From Dehalococcoidia bacterium (lineage in GTDB: Bacteria > Chloroflexota > Dehalococcoidia > GIF9 > AB-539-J10), in assembly GCA_030605665.1 (NCBI GenBank), contig JAUWHW010000010.1:1-10112 (forward strand): a stretch of DNA of 10,112 nucleotides. Reading direction: 5' to 3'. A program made the position numbers and the translations under genes. How positions within the stretch are numbered: the first letter of the stretch is position 1; each line of letters starts with the position of its first letter. The notes beneath the pieces are model-generated. The model did no database searches, was not told the origin of the DNA, and saw only the letters and a program-made list of their open reading frames with translations. Below are positions 1 through 5,754 of the stretch, piece by piece.

Positions 1-1
1 T

Positions 2-166
2 GAGCCGGGGCATGTCCCCGGATTTATCCGTCTGGCAAGTATGGAATTGGAGTTTTCCAAATTATTTGGGGGGCGTAAGGTGGATATAAACACGGCGCAA
101 TGTTTGAGCAGGTATTTCCGCGATGAGGTGGTTAGAATAGCTGAGGTGCAATATGCCAAAGAATGA
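2..166 (+). CDS. MNT-type nucleotidyltransferase, C-terminal end (partial)
   Basis: This is an open frame from the window edge to a TGA at 164-166, giving the last 54 residues of a protein that starts outside the window. The visible part contains GRKVDINTAQCLSRYFRDEV followed by a short helix ending AEVQYAKE. This matches the C-terminal half of small MNT (minimal nucleotidyltransferase) proteins, where a 'LLGRKVDLVTP...L...IRD.VL.EA..LY' pattern follows the catalytic GS-DxD segment; that catalytic segment lies upstream and is not visible. In known MNT/HEPN pairs the MNT protein acts as antitoxin by modifying or binding the HEPN ribonuclease. The next start codon (ATG 153-155) overlaps this stop, as is usual for such pairs, but the partner is broken here. 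The family call is based on motif memory from a fragment. Confidence 0.7.
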   Translation, partial: EPGHVPGFIRLASMELEFSKLFGGRKVDINTAQCLSRYFRDEVVRIAEVQYAKE

Positions 167-267
167 CTTGGGCCGATTGCAACATATATCAAACGGTTAT
201 CGAAGCTCTCCCTTATTTGATTGCTGAACTGGAGAAGACCCTAGAAGGTGAGAAGAGGGATTCTTAG
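153..267 (+). pseudogene. HEPN-domain (DUF86-like) partner, internally deleted remnant
   Basis: An ATG at 153-155, overlapping the end of the nucleotidyltransferase gene, starts a frame reading MPKNDLGRLQHI, a typical beginning for DUF86/HEPN proteins. It then runs into a TGA after about 24 codons. In the neighbouring frame, about 172-267 reads DCNIYQTVIEALPYLIAELE followed by KTLEGEK and a TAG. This resembles the C-terminal helix of the same family ('...W.TV..DLP.LI.ELE.IL'). So the first and last parts of one HEPN gene lie next to each other in different frames, with roughly the middle 90 codons missing, including the expected Rx4-6H active-site motif. I read this as an inactivated toxin-like gene. 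The N-terminal match is short, so the call is moderate. Confidence 0.55.
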
Positions 268-520
268 CGGAGTTTATCCTGGTGAGCCGAAGCTCTGAAC
301 CCTTCTCTTGGTACTCAGGGCAGGCTCCGTGAAGAGGAGATTGTTTGGTCGCTTTACTCCCTCAGAGCCTACAGGAAGCCAAGGGCTCAGAGTGACAGTT
401 AGGCGTTGCTAAACAGCCTTATAAGAAAGGCTGTTTAAAAATGTAGTTGCCCAATTTATTGGGCGACTGTGCCTGATAAATCAGGCAACTACAAAAATTT
501 GGGGGTGAAACACTTCTGAG
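268..520. other. Gene-free spacer with degenerate repeat-like sequence
   Basis: I see no credible coding region in these 253 bases. The first part (about 285-400) ends in GGCTCAGAGTGACAG and contains a GAGATTGTTTGGTCGCTTTA-like segment. This is reminiscent of dispersed intergenic repeats seen in many environmental bacterial genomes, but I cannot confirm copy number from one window. The second part holds the palindromic element listed separately. No clear promoter for the downstream isomerase gene stands out. Confidence 0.4.
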
Positions 521-570
521 ATGGCTGAAATTGAACGGGGAATCAAAATTAAACAGCTTTATAAGAAAGA
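410..570 (+). repeat. Pair of near-identical 21-base direct repeats (410-430 and 550-570)
   Basis: TAAACAGCCTTATAAGAAAG plus G at 410-430 and TAAACAGCTTTATAAGAAAG plus A at 550-570 agree at 19 of 21 positions. The first copy is also the left hairpin of the palindromic element. The second copy lies just upstream of the SD site of the isomerase gene. The pair could be a long target duplication around inserted DNA (431-549) or a local slippage duplication; the sequence alone does not decide. Confidence 0.5.
411..493. repeat. Palindromic repeat-like element (several nested hairpins)
   Basis: Three inverted structures follow each other. AAACAGCCT (411-419) pairs with AGGCTGTTT (428-436) around an 8-base loop. 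TGTAGTTGCC (442-451) pairs perfectly with GGCAACTACA (484-493). Inside that outer stem lie two further palindromes, GCCCAAT/ATTGGGC (449-464) and GCCTGAT/ATCAGGC (471-486), so the region could fold as a cruciform or three-way junction. No U-run follows, so a Rho-independent terminator is unlikely. The architecture suggests a small non-autonomous mobile or REP-like element, but other genomic copies are needed to show that. Confidence 0.55.
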
Positions 571-571
571 A

Positions 572-577
572 AGAGGT
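572..577 (+). promoter_or_regulatory. Ribosome binding site deciding the isomerase start
   Basis: AGAGGT lies 6 bases before ATG 584. It favours this start over the in-frame ATG at 521, whose only upstream purine run (GGGGGTG at about 501-507) is 13 bases away. Starting at 584 also places a signal peptide directly at the N-terminus. Confidence 0.65.
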
Positions 578-583
578 AAGTTT

Positions 584-1147
584 ATGAGAACTGGTGGTCT
601 GTTCCGAATAGCTGGCATTATCTTGGTTCTGGCAGCACTTCTTTCAGCGTCTTGCGCTGGTGGAGAGCCAAAGCCTAAAACTTACTCAGCACCACCACCG
701 ATGACAATTGATACCAGTAAGCAATACACTGCTACCATTGAGACAGGAAAGGGGAATATAGTGCTGGAACTATTCGCCAGTGATGTTCCGGTAACTGTCA
801 ACAACTTTGTCTTCCTCGCCCATGAAGGGTTTTACGACGGTACCACGTTCCATCGTGTAATTCCAGGCTTTATGGCTCAGGGCGGAGACCCTACTGGAAC
901 CGGAACTGGCACTCCTGGTTATTCCTTTGCTGATGAATTCACCGAGCATAGCCATGTTGCCGGTGCTCTATCAATGGCTAATTCCGGCCCTAATACTAAT
1001 GGCTGCCAGTTCTTCATTACCTATACACCCCAGCACCACCTTGATGGTAAACACTCAGTCTTTGGCCAACTAATAGAGGGAATGGATGTCCTAGAAAAAA
1101 TTGAACAGGGCGACACCATAATACGAATAACTATAGAAGAGAGATAA
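584..1147 (+). CDS. Cyclophilin-type peptidyl-prolyl cis-trans isomerase, lipoprotein
   Basis: A 187-residue protein that isomerises X-Pro peptide bonds, probably on the outer face of the membrane. From ATG 584 it has a hydrophobic signal segment (residues 6-22) ending SASC, so Cys24 is a plausible lipidation site, although Ser at -3 makes the lipobox imperfect. A short Pro-rich linker follows, then a compact cyclophilin domain (about 48-185). The active-site stretch [14 protein letters not shown] carries the catalytic Arg91 and Gln99; [20 protein letters not shown] and [10 protein letters not shown] (His157) supply the remaining pocket residues. All key residues are present, so it should be active. 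The stop is TAA. The gene stands alone, with the tRNA-Thr gene 143 bases downstream. It may help fold secreted proteins. The in-frame ATG at 521 would bury the signal peptide and is less likely. Confidence 0.93.
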   Translation: MRTGGLFRIAGIILVLAALLSASCAGGEPKPKTYSAPPPMTIDTSKQYTATIETGKGNIVLELFASDVPVTVNNFVFLAHEGFYDGTTFHRVIPGFMAQGGDPTGTGTGTPGYSFADEFTEHSHVAGALSMANSGPNTNGCQFFITYTPQHHLDGKHSVFGQLIEGMDVLEKIEQGDTIIRITIEER

Positions 1148-1252
1148 CTGACCCCGGCTAGATTGGTATGCCCGTCATTCTGAAGTCTGTTTTAGGAAAA
1201 ACCGTTGTTCAATTTGCCTATCTGAGTAGCTTTGGCGATTCGAGTTAGACTG

Positions 1253-1282
1253 TTGCTCACTATCATCAGTTTCAGCTATACT
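1253..1282 (+). promoter_or_regulatory. Likely promoter of the tRNA-Thr gene
   Basis: TTGCTC (1253-1258) and TATACT (1277-1282) are separated by 18 bases, in the form of a sigma-70-type promoter. The -10 box ends 8 bases before the first base of the mature tRNA, so transcription would start almost at the tRNA 5' end. The same transcript probably continues into the gene at 1373. The -35 box is only a partial match. Confidence 0.5.
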
Positions 1283-1290
1283 AATCTTAT

Positions 1291-1362
1291 GCCAGCGTAG
1301 CTCAGGGGTAGAGCAGCGGTTTCGTAAACCGCCGGTCGTCGGTTCGAATCCGACCGCTGGCT
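1291..1362 (+). tRNA. tRNA-Thr (anticodon CGT)
   Basis: A complete 72-base cloverleaf. The acceptor stem GCCAGCG (1291-1297) pairs with CGCTGGC (1355-1361). The D arm contains GCTC...GAGC. The anticodon stem GCGGT/ACCGC encloses the loop TTCGTAA (1321-1327) with anticodon CGT at 1323-1325, reading ACG threonine codons. The T arm GTCGG/CCGAC has the loop TTCGAAT. The discriminator base is T1362 and CCA is not encoded. There is no sign of intron or damage. The downstream coding region starts only about 8-11 bases after the tRNA. Confidence 0.96.
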
Positions 1363-1372
1363 TTAGGGTATG

Positions 1373-2137
1373 ATGAGTAAATTTGTTGATAAGTTACATA
1401 ACCTCTCCAGGTCTTCAGTATCACCGGTAGGTTTCCATGCGGCTGCCAGCGAGCCAAAAAGCTTACCAATGTTGCTTGTTGCTGGCCTGTCCGGAGTAGA
1501 TGCCAGGGAAGCTGAGAATGTAGCTAACAGCACTGTAGATGCCGTACTGATATTAAGTCAAAGCTTTAATATTACAAGTCTGAAACAAACAGTCAAGGCT
1601 ATGGGCGATACTCCTCTAGGGGTGCTTATTAAAGGAATAACCGAAAAGAAAGTGAATAAGCTTATTGGTTCAGGTTGCGACTTTGTAGTTTTTAATATGA
1701 AGACACCTGCAGTGGCATTGCAAGAGCAGAGAATGGGCAAATTCTTGCTGATAGAGCCCTCCCTAGATCAGAGCTTGGTTAGAGCTATTAATGGTCTTGA
1801 TATAGATGGCGTGTTTATCAATAGAGCCAAGGAGTCGTTTATTACTGTGGAGTATCTGCTTGTTTGCCAACGTTTCAGTGAGCTACTGGACAAGCCACTT
1901 GTGTTAACTTTGCCCTCACTGATAACCAGTGTCGAGCTCGGCAACTTGTGGCAGGCCGGGATAGATGGCCTGGTTATCCCTCCAGCACAACCAATTGAGT
2001 CATTCACAGAGTTAAGAAGAACGATTGATAACCTGCCTAAAGGAGCTAAACGCCAACGAGCTAAAGTAGGTGTAGTGCTGCCTCATTATGGAGGGAGTAC
2101 AACTGGTGAGGAAGAAGAGGAGGAGGAGGAAATCTAG
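1373..2137 (+). CDS. Unrecognised alpha/beta (possibly TIM-barrel-like) protein with poly-Glu tail
   Basis: I do not recognise this 254-residue protein. It has a regular alternation of hydrophobic strands and amphipathic helices: MLLVAGLSG, VDAVLIL, PLGVLIKG, CDFVVFN, KFLLIEP, IDGVFIN, KPLVLTLPS and GIDGLVIPP. This is the rhythm of a TIM-barrel-like fold, and no signal peptide or membrane segment is seen. The C-terminus is eight consecutive Glu codons plus Ile, encoded by a purine-only tract (2108-2131). ATG occurs twice in a row (1370 and 1373); I chose 1373 because AGGG at 1365-1368 is too close to 1370. The SD is weak and lies in the immediate tail of the tRNA gene, so the two are probably co-transcribed and the tRNA must be cut out of the shared transcript. 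The stop is TAG, notable in a genome that seems to decode TAG as pyrrolysine. Coding status is well supported by length and composition; function is unknown. Confidence 0.8.
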   Translation: MSKFVDKLHNLSRSSVSPVGFHAAASEPKSLPMLLVAGLSGVDAREAENVANSTVDAVLILSQSFNITSLKQTVKAMGDTPLGVLIKGITEKKVNKLIGSGCDFVVFNMKTPAVALQEQRMGKFLLIEPSLDQSLVRAINGLDIDGVFINRAKESFITVEYLLVCQRFSELLDKPLVLTLPSLITSVELGNLWQAGIDGLVIPPAQPIESFTELRRTIDNLPKGAKRQRAKVGVVLPHYGGSTTGEEEEEEEEI

Positions 2138-2168
2138 CCTAAGTCTGCGTTTTACCTCCAATTACCCT

Positions 2169-2786
2169 ATGGAGAGAAGCTTGGGTTTATTTTTATTAAA
2201 GGTAGCTGTCATTTCTTTCCTCACTGGTGTAATGATACCCGGACCGGTTACTGCTGGCACGATAGCTAAGGGCCATAGTGATAGAAATGCTGGTGCCTTA
2301 ATTGCAGTAGGACATGCTGTCATCGAGATACCACTTATAGCAGCCATTTACCTGGGTTTCGGGCATTTTATCAGCTCTCCACAAGCTGTAAAGGTCATAT
2401 ATATCGTGGGTGGATTGATGCTATTTTATCTGGGTTTCCGTATGTTCCAAACTGCTGGCAACGCAGTGAATGAGATAGGCGGTCTGCCAACTAGCTCTTT
2501 GGTCACTGGCATTGTGCTCACGGGCGCCAACCCTGGTTTTTATGCCTGGTGGATGACTATAGGCATGGACCTGATAGTTGGCGCTGCCGATTTTGGCTTT
2601 ACTGGCATTATTCTCCTCGCTTTGGTGCACTGGCCCTGCGACTTAGCCTGGTATGAGTTCCTCTCTGTGGGTACATTTAAATCAAGGAAGTGGTGGACAC
2701 AGAAGGTACAGAGAATTGTGTTTAGTGCTTGCGCCTCGATGCTAATTGGCTTTGGGATTTGGTTTTGTATCAGAGCTTTTGTCTAA
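2169..2786 (+). CDS. LysE-family transporter (amino-acid/metabolite exporter-like)
   Basis: A 205-residue integral membrane protein of the LysE/RhtB exporter superfamily, which moves amino acids or related small molecules out of the cell. Six hydrophobic segments are visible from ATG 2169: about 7-27, 40-62, 70-90, 105-130, 140-162 and 182-203. The family mark is the PGP turn after helix 1 (GVMIPGPVTAG), and an NPGFYAWW segment opens the second half. The length fits the family. The frame is open further upstream to ATG 2088, but that would add a basic, non-family extension (RKKRRRRK) coming from the other reading of the upstream poly-Glu tract, so 2169 is preferred even though no clear SD precedes it. 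It starts 31 bases after the upstream stop, probably in one operon. The stop TAA is 28 bases from the convergent ATPase gene. The substrate cannot be told. Confidence 0.85.
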   Translation: MERSLGLFLLKVAVISFLTGVMIPGPVTAGTIAKGHSDRNAGALIAVGHAVIEIPLIAAIYLGFGHFISSPQAVKVIYIVGGLMLFYLGFRMFQTAGNAVNEIGGLPTSSLVTGIVLTGANPGFYAWWMTIGMDLIVGAADFGFTGIILLALVHWPCDLAWYEFLSVGTFKSRKWWTQKVQRIVFSACASMLIGFGIWFCIRAFV

Positions 2787-2814
2787 TTTGAATTATCCAA
2801 CCAAAACTTTCACT

Positions 2815-3918
2815 TTAGCCAAGCAAAATATTGCTACTCTCCAGGCTCCAGTGCACTAACACCTCTTCACCAGGGGAAAATTGAGCTTCCCGATCCAGTC
2901 TGCTGCTCAAATAAGCGGTTATTAGCTCACCAGTCTGGTTTAGAGAAATCTTCGTTTCAATAAAATCACCTTGATAAATCATCTCTACGATCTTTCCCTT
3001 AAATCTATTATCTCCCTCCAAATCAGCCCCTTCAGGCAAAACCTCTATCAGCTCCGGATGAACAGAGATACCTGTAACCTCCTCACTTTGTATATCTTTA
3101 TTCTCAGGGGCAATGACCCTCGAACCACTTCCAGTTTCCAGTTGCACCTTCCCATCACCACTAGCTATTACCTTCCCGGGAAAGATGTTAATAGCTCCCA
3201 TAAAATCAGCAATAAACTTTGTCCTGGGAGTCTCATAAATCTCATCAGGAGCACCCACTTGCTCCAGCTTCCCCGCTCGCATCACTGCTATTATATCTGA
3301 TATGCTGAGCGCCACCTTCTGGTCATGAGTCACGTAAAGGAAAGTTATCCCCACTTCTCTTTGTATTCGCTTCAATTCTACCTGCATCTCCTTCCTCAGC
3401 TTCCTGTCTAACGAAGCCAGAGGCTCATCTAAGAGTAGAATTTTAGGTTTTAAGATTAAAGACCTTGCCAGGGCCACTCGTTGCCGCTGCCCTCCACTAA
3501 GCTGAGTCGGACGCCTCTTTTCCATACCCCCCAACTCCATAAGCTCAAGTATTTCCCCCACCCTTTTTCCTATTTCATCTTTGGGAACTTTTCTTCGCTC
3601 CAAACCATAGGCTATATTCCCCTCTACCGTCATATGAGGGAAAAGAGCCAGAGTTTGAAATACCGTGCTGCAATCCCTATAGTATGGTGGAACATCGTTA
3701 ATCACCTTACCATCAATCAAAACATCCCCTTCATCCAGGGTCTCCAATCCAGCAACCAGCCGCAGAGCCGTGGTCTTTCCACAGCCACTGGGACCCAATA
3801 AGGAAAATACCTTCCCCTGCTCTACCTTTAAATTAACATGGTCTACAGCAGTAACACCAGGAAATCTCTTGACCACATTTCTTAGCTCTACACAGGGAAT
3901 ACTTTCTCTATTTTCCAT
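2815..3918 (-). CDS. potA: ABC transporter ATP-binding protein, PotA-like (polyamine/amine family)
   Basis: The 367-residue ATPase that powers uptake through the two permeases encoded just before it. The ABC domain (about 8-240) has Walker A GPSGCGKTT (42-50), Q-loop Gln88, signature LSGGQ (140-144), Walker B ILLLDEP (160-166), D-loop SLD (169-171) and H-loop His198, all intact. A C-terminal TOBE-type regulatory domain follows (about 245-365), as in PotA/CysA/MalK-class importers. The start is firm: AAGGAG lies shortly before ATG 3918, and the gene begins 19 bases after the PotC-like stop, so it is the last gene of the transporter operon. Its TAA is 28 bases from the convergent LysE-type gene. 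The family is shared by spermidine/putrescine, iron and other importers, so 'PotA' describes subfamily and context. Near mttB genes the load may be a methylated amine. Confidence 0.92.
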   Translation of the reverse strand: MENRESIPCVELRNVVKRFPGVTAVDHVNLKVEQGKVFSLLGPSGCGKTTALRLVAGLETLDEGDVLIDGKVINDVPPYYRDCSTVFQTLALFPHMTVEGNIAYGLERRKVPKDEIGKRVGEILELMELGGMEKRRPTQLSGGQRQRVALARSLILKPKILLLDEPLASLDRKLRKEMQVELKRIQREVGITFLYVTHDQKVALSISDIIAVMRAGKLEQVGAPDEIYETPRTKFIADFMGAINIFPGKVIASGDGKVQLETGSGSRVIAPENKDIQSEEVTGISVHPELIEVLPEGADLEGDNRFKGKIVEMIYQGDFIETKISLNQTGELITAYLSSRLDREAQFSPGEEVLVHWSLESSNILLG

Positions 3919-3937
3919 GGCTCTCCTTATATCCTAA

Positions 3938-4729
3938 TTATGTCACTTCTTTCTTCTGCAAAAAGTTCATTAGCAACAGGGTGATAAACGGAAGCGTTAT
4001 GAAAATCGTGCCAATGGTATTGATTACAGGGCCGCTTGTCCCATATTGAAGCTGTGAAAAAACATAAATAGGTAAAGTTGTGGTTCCAAGCCCAGCCACA
4101 AAGTAGGTAATAGTAAAATCATTAAAAGACCAGGGAAAAATTAACGCCGCAGAGACAAGAATTGCAGGTAGCAGCAGTGGCAGGGTTATTTTCCTCCATG
4201 TGGTTAGCCTATCCGCACCAAGGTCTGCCGATGCCTCTTCCAAAGTCCAATCGATCCTCGCCATCCTGCCCAGAACAACAAATACAGCTAGGGGGACACT
4301 GAAACTAACATGAGCTATGATGATGCCCGGATACCCCAGAGGAATATGAATCACTTGGGTGTAAAACACCAGCAAAGCTCCTGCTGTCACTATATAAGGT
4401 ATTGTAATAGGCAGCAAGATACTTGTCCTTAAAAACTTCCTGCCGCGAAATTTATACTTATATAAGCCATATGCTGCTAAAGTTCCTGCTATCGTAGCCA
4501 CAACAACGGTAACAGATGCTATAAAGAGACTACTTGTAAGCGCATTTCTCACGCCAACATTATTATAAATATGCGCATACCATCTGAGGGTGAAACCTTC
4601 CCACTTAATACCATATTTATTATTGCTAAAGGACAAAACAATAAGAACAATAGCTGGTGCCCACAGGAAGGTATAAAACAAAGCAACTAATGTTGGTAGT
4701 ACTTTAGGTGTTATCTTCCATGATCTCAT
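3938..4729 (-). CDS. potC: ABC transporter permease, PotC-like
   Basis: A 263-residue inner-membrane permease with about six hydrophobic segments (near 10-33, 65-90, 102-124, 136-156, 184-210 and 235-256). The cytoplasmic EAA loop is clear: EEASADLGA from residue 164, with the downstream LPLLLPAI; this loop docks onto the ATPase. It is the second permease of a PotABCD-type importer and should pair with the preceding PotB-like protein. The start is ATG 4729, which overlaps the TGA of the upstream permease as ATGA, a sign of translational coupling. A longer in-frame start at 4771 would add 14 hydrophilic residues inside the upstream gene and is unlikely. The stop is TAA. Substrate choice lies with the binding protein, so 'PotC' names the family, not a proven polyamine. 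Confidence 0.9.
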   Translation of the reverse strand: MRSWKITPKVLPTLVALFYTFLWAPAIVLIVLSFSNNKYGIKWEGFTLRWYAHIYNNVGVRNALTSSLFIASVTVVVATIAGTLAAYGLYKYKFRGRKFLRTSILLPITIPYIVTAGALLVFYTQVIHIPLGYPGIIIAHVSFSVPLAVFVVLGRMARIDWTLEEASADLGADRLTTWRKITLPLLLPAILVSAALIFPWSFNDFTITYFVAGLGTTTLPIYVFSQLQYGTSGPVINTIGTIFITLPFITLLLMNFLQKKEVT

Positions 4730-5637
4730 ACTATTCTCTCTAGCGCTTCCTCTCCTCCCAATTTCATACACAGGTATATTATAAGAATAACTAAGGCGGT
4801 TAAAGCTGTGGCTATACTGCAGCCCGCAGGAATATTTCCTGCTTTAATAAAATAAATGGAAACCAGGTTTCCAGCCATCATATTTTTAGCCCCACCCAAT
4901 AACAGAGGAACCAGCCACTCGCCTAAGGATGGGATGAACACCAATATTGTGCCTGCAAATATCCCACCCTTAGTTAAAGGCAGGGTCACGGTGAAGAACC
5001 TCCGCAGCGGAGTTGCGCCCAGGTCCACAGCCGCCTCTAATAAAGAGGGGTCCAGACCCTCCAGCGCAGCATAAATAGGCAGAACCATAAAAGGAATCCA
5101 GGTATAAATCAAACCAAGCATTACCGCATACGGAGTGTATAATATCCCCAGGGGAGATGAAATTAAACCCAGGCTTAAAAGGGCGCTATTTATTAGCCCC
5201 GAACTGTCGGTCAGCGTCTTTAAAGCAAATAGCCTGATGAGGTAACTTGTCCAGGAGGGTAAAATTACCAGGAATACAAGAAGGGTTTTCCATCTGCCTC
5301 CATGCCTTACAATAAAATAAGCTATAGGATAGCCTATTAACAGGCATACCATATTCGCTCCGAAGGCAAAAAGAATCGTGCGCAGAAAAACTTTCGCAAA
5401 TGCAGCTTTAACTAAATCTTGATAGTTTTCCAGAGTAAAAGTGTGTATAATTTGACCATAAGGTCCTATTGTTAGCAAGCTGAAGTATAGAATGACCCCC
5501 AGAGGAGCGAATACAAAGACAATAATCCAGAGTGAAATAGGTCCCACGTAGGGTAAGTGAGCCTGTTTAGTGAGGAACTTTTTTGCTTTTTCCCTTAAAT
5601 TCCCTGTGGCTCTTCCCATAACTTTAGAAGTTTGCAT
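4726..5637 (-). CDS. potB: ABC transporter permease, PotB-like
   Basis: A 303-residue permease with a basic cytoplasmic N-terminus (about 1-28) and six hydrophobic segments (about 32-55, 86-110, 117-137, 165-190, 222-248 and 272-292). The EAA loop reads EAAVDLGATPLRRFFTVTLP (201-220). The segment GGAKNMMAGNLVSIYF (248-263) corresponds to the 'GG.k.mMigNlI...F' stretch typical of PotB. It forms the channel with the PotC-like partner, whose start codon overlaps this TGA stop. The start at ATG 5637 has only a weak SD (TAGAG region); ATG at residue 7 is a possible alternative without a better site. The gene begins 117 bases after the binding-protein gene, and that gap holds a strong palindromic hairpin that may lower expression of the permeases relative to the binding protein. 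Confidence 0.9.
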   Translation of the reverse strand: MQTSKVMGRATGNLREKAKKFLTKQAHLPYVGPISLWIIVFVFAPLGVILYFSLLTIGPYGQIIHTFTLENYQDLVKAAFAKVFLRTILFAFGANMVCLLIGYPIAYFIVRHGGRWKTLLVFLVILPSWTSYLIRLFALKTLTDSSGLINSALLSLGLISSPLGILYTPYAVMLGLIYTWIPFMVLPIYAALEGLDPSLLEAAVDLGATPLRRFFTVTLPLTKGGIFAGTILVFIPSLGEWLVPLLLGGAKNMMAGNLVSIYFIKAGNIPAGCSIATALTALVILIIYLCMKLGGEEALERIV

Positions 5638-5702
5638 CTGCTCTACCGCGATTCCAAAGATATTTATCCTTGGCTAAGTTTTAGCTCTGGGGGCAAAAAA
5701 TC

Positions 5703-5745
5703 AAAAAACACCTGGGAGGGAGTGGGCGTTAACGCCCACTCCCTC
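5703..5745 (-). terminator. Hairpin with T run between binding protein and permease genes (attenuator or mRNA stabiliser)
   Basis: Bases 5716-5745 form a perfect 30-base palindrome: GAGGGAGTGGGCGTT followed by its exact complement. On the minus strand it lies 9 bases after the binding-protein stop and is followed, after 7 bases, by six Ts (5708-5703). The stem is strong and GC-rich. Because the T run is not immediately adjacent, it may terminate only partly, letting some transcripts continue into the permeases. It could also protect the 3' end of the binding-protein mRNA. This would fit the usual need for more binding protein than permease. Confidence 0.65.
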
Positions 5746-5754
5746 GATTGAATC

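Noticed and set aside
521..583. Isomerase start at ATG 521
   Set aside because: It would put 21 charged residues before the signal peptide. ATG 584 has a better-spaced SD.
2088..2168. Longer LysE-type protein starting at ATG 2088
   Set aside because: The extra 27 residues are the off-frame reading of the poly-Glu tract plus non-family sequence, and no SD precedes 2088. The family N-terminus begins at 2169.
2971..3801. Plus-strand open frames of 106-109 codons opposite the ATPase gene
   Set aside because: They are antisense shadows of a well-supported ABC ATPase with all motifs intact.
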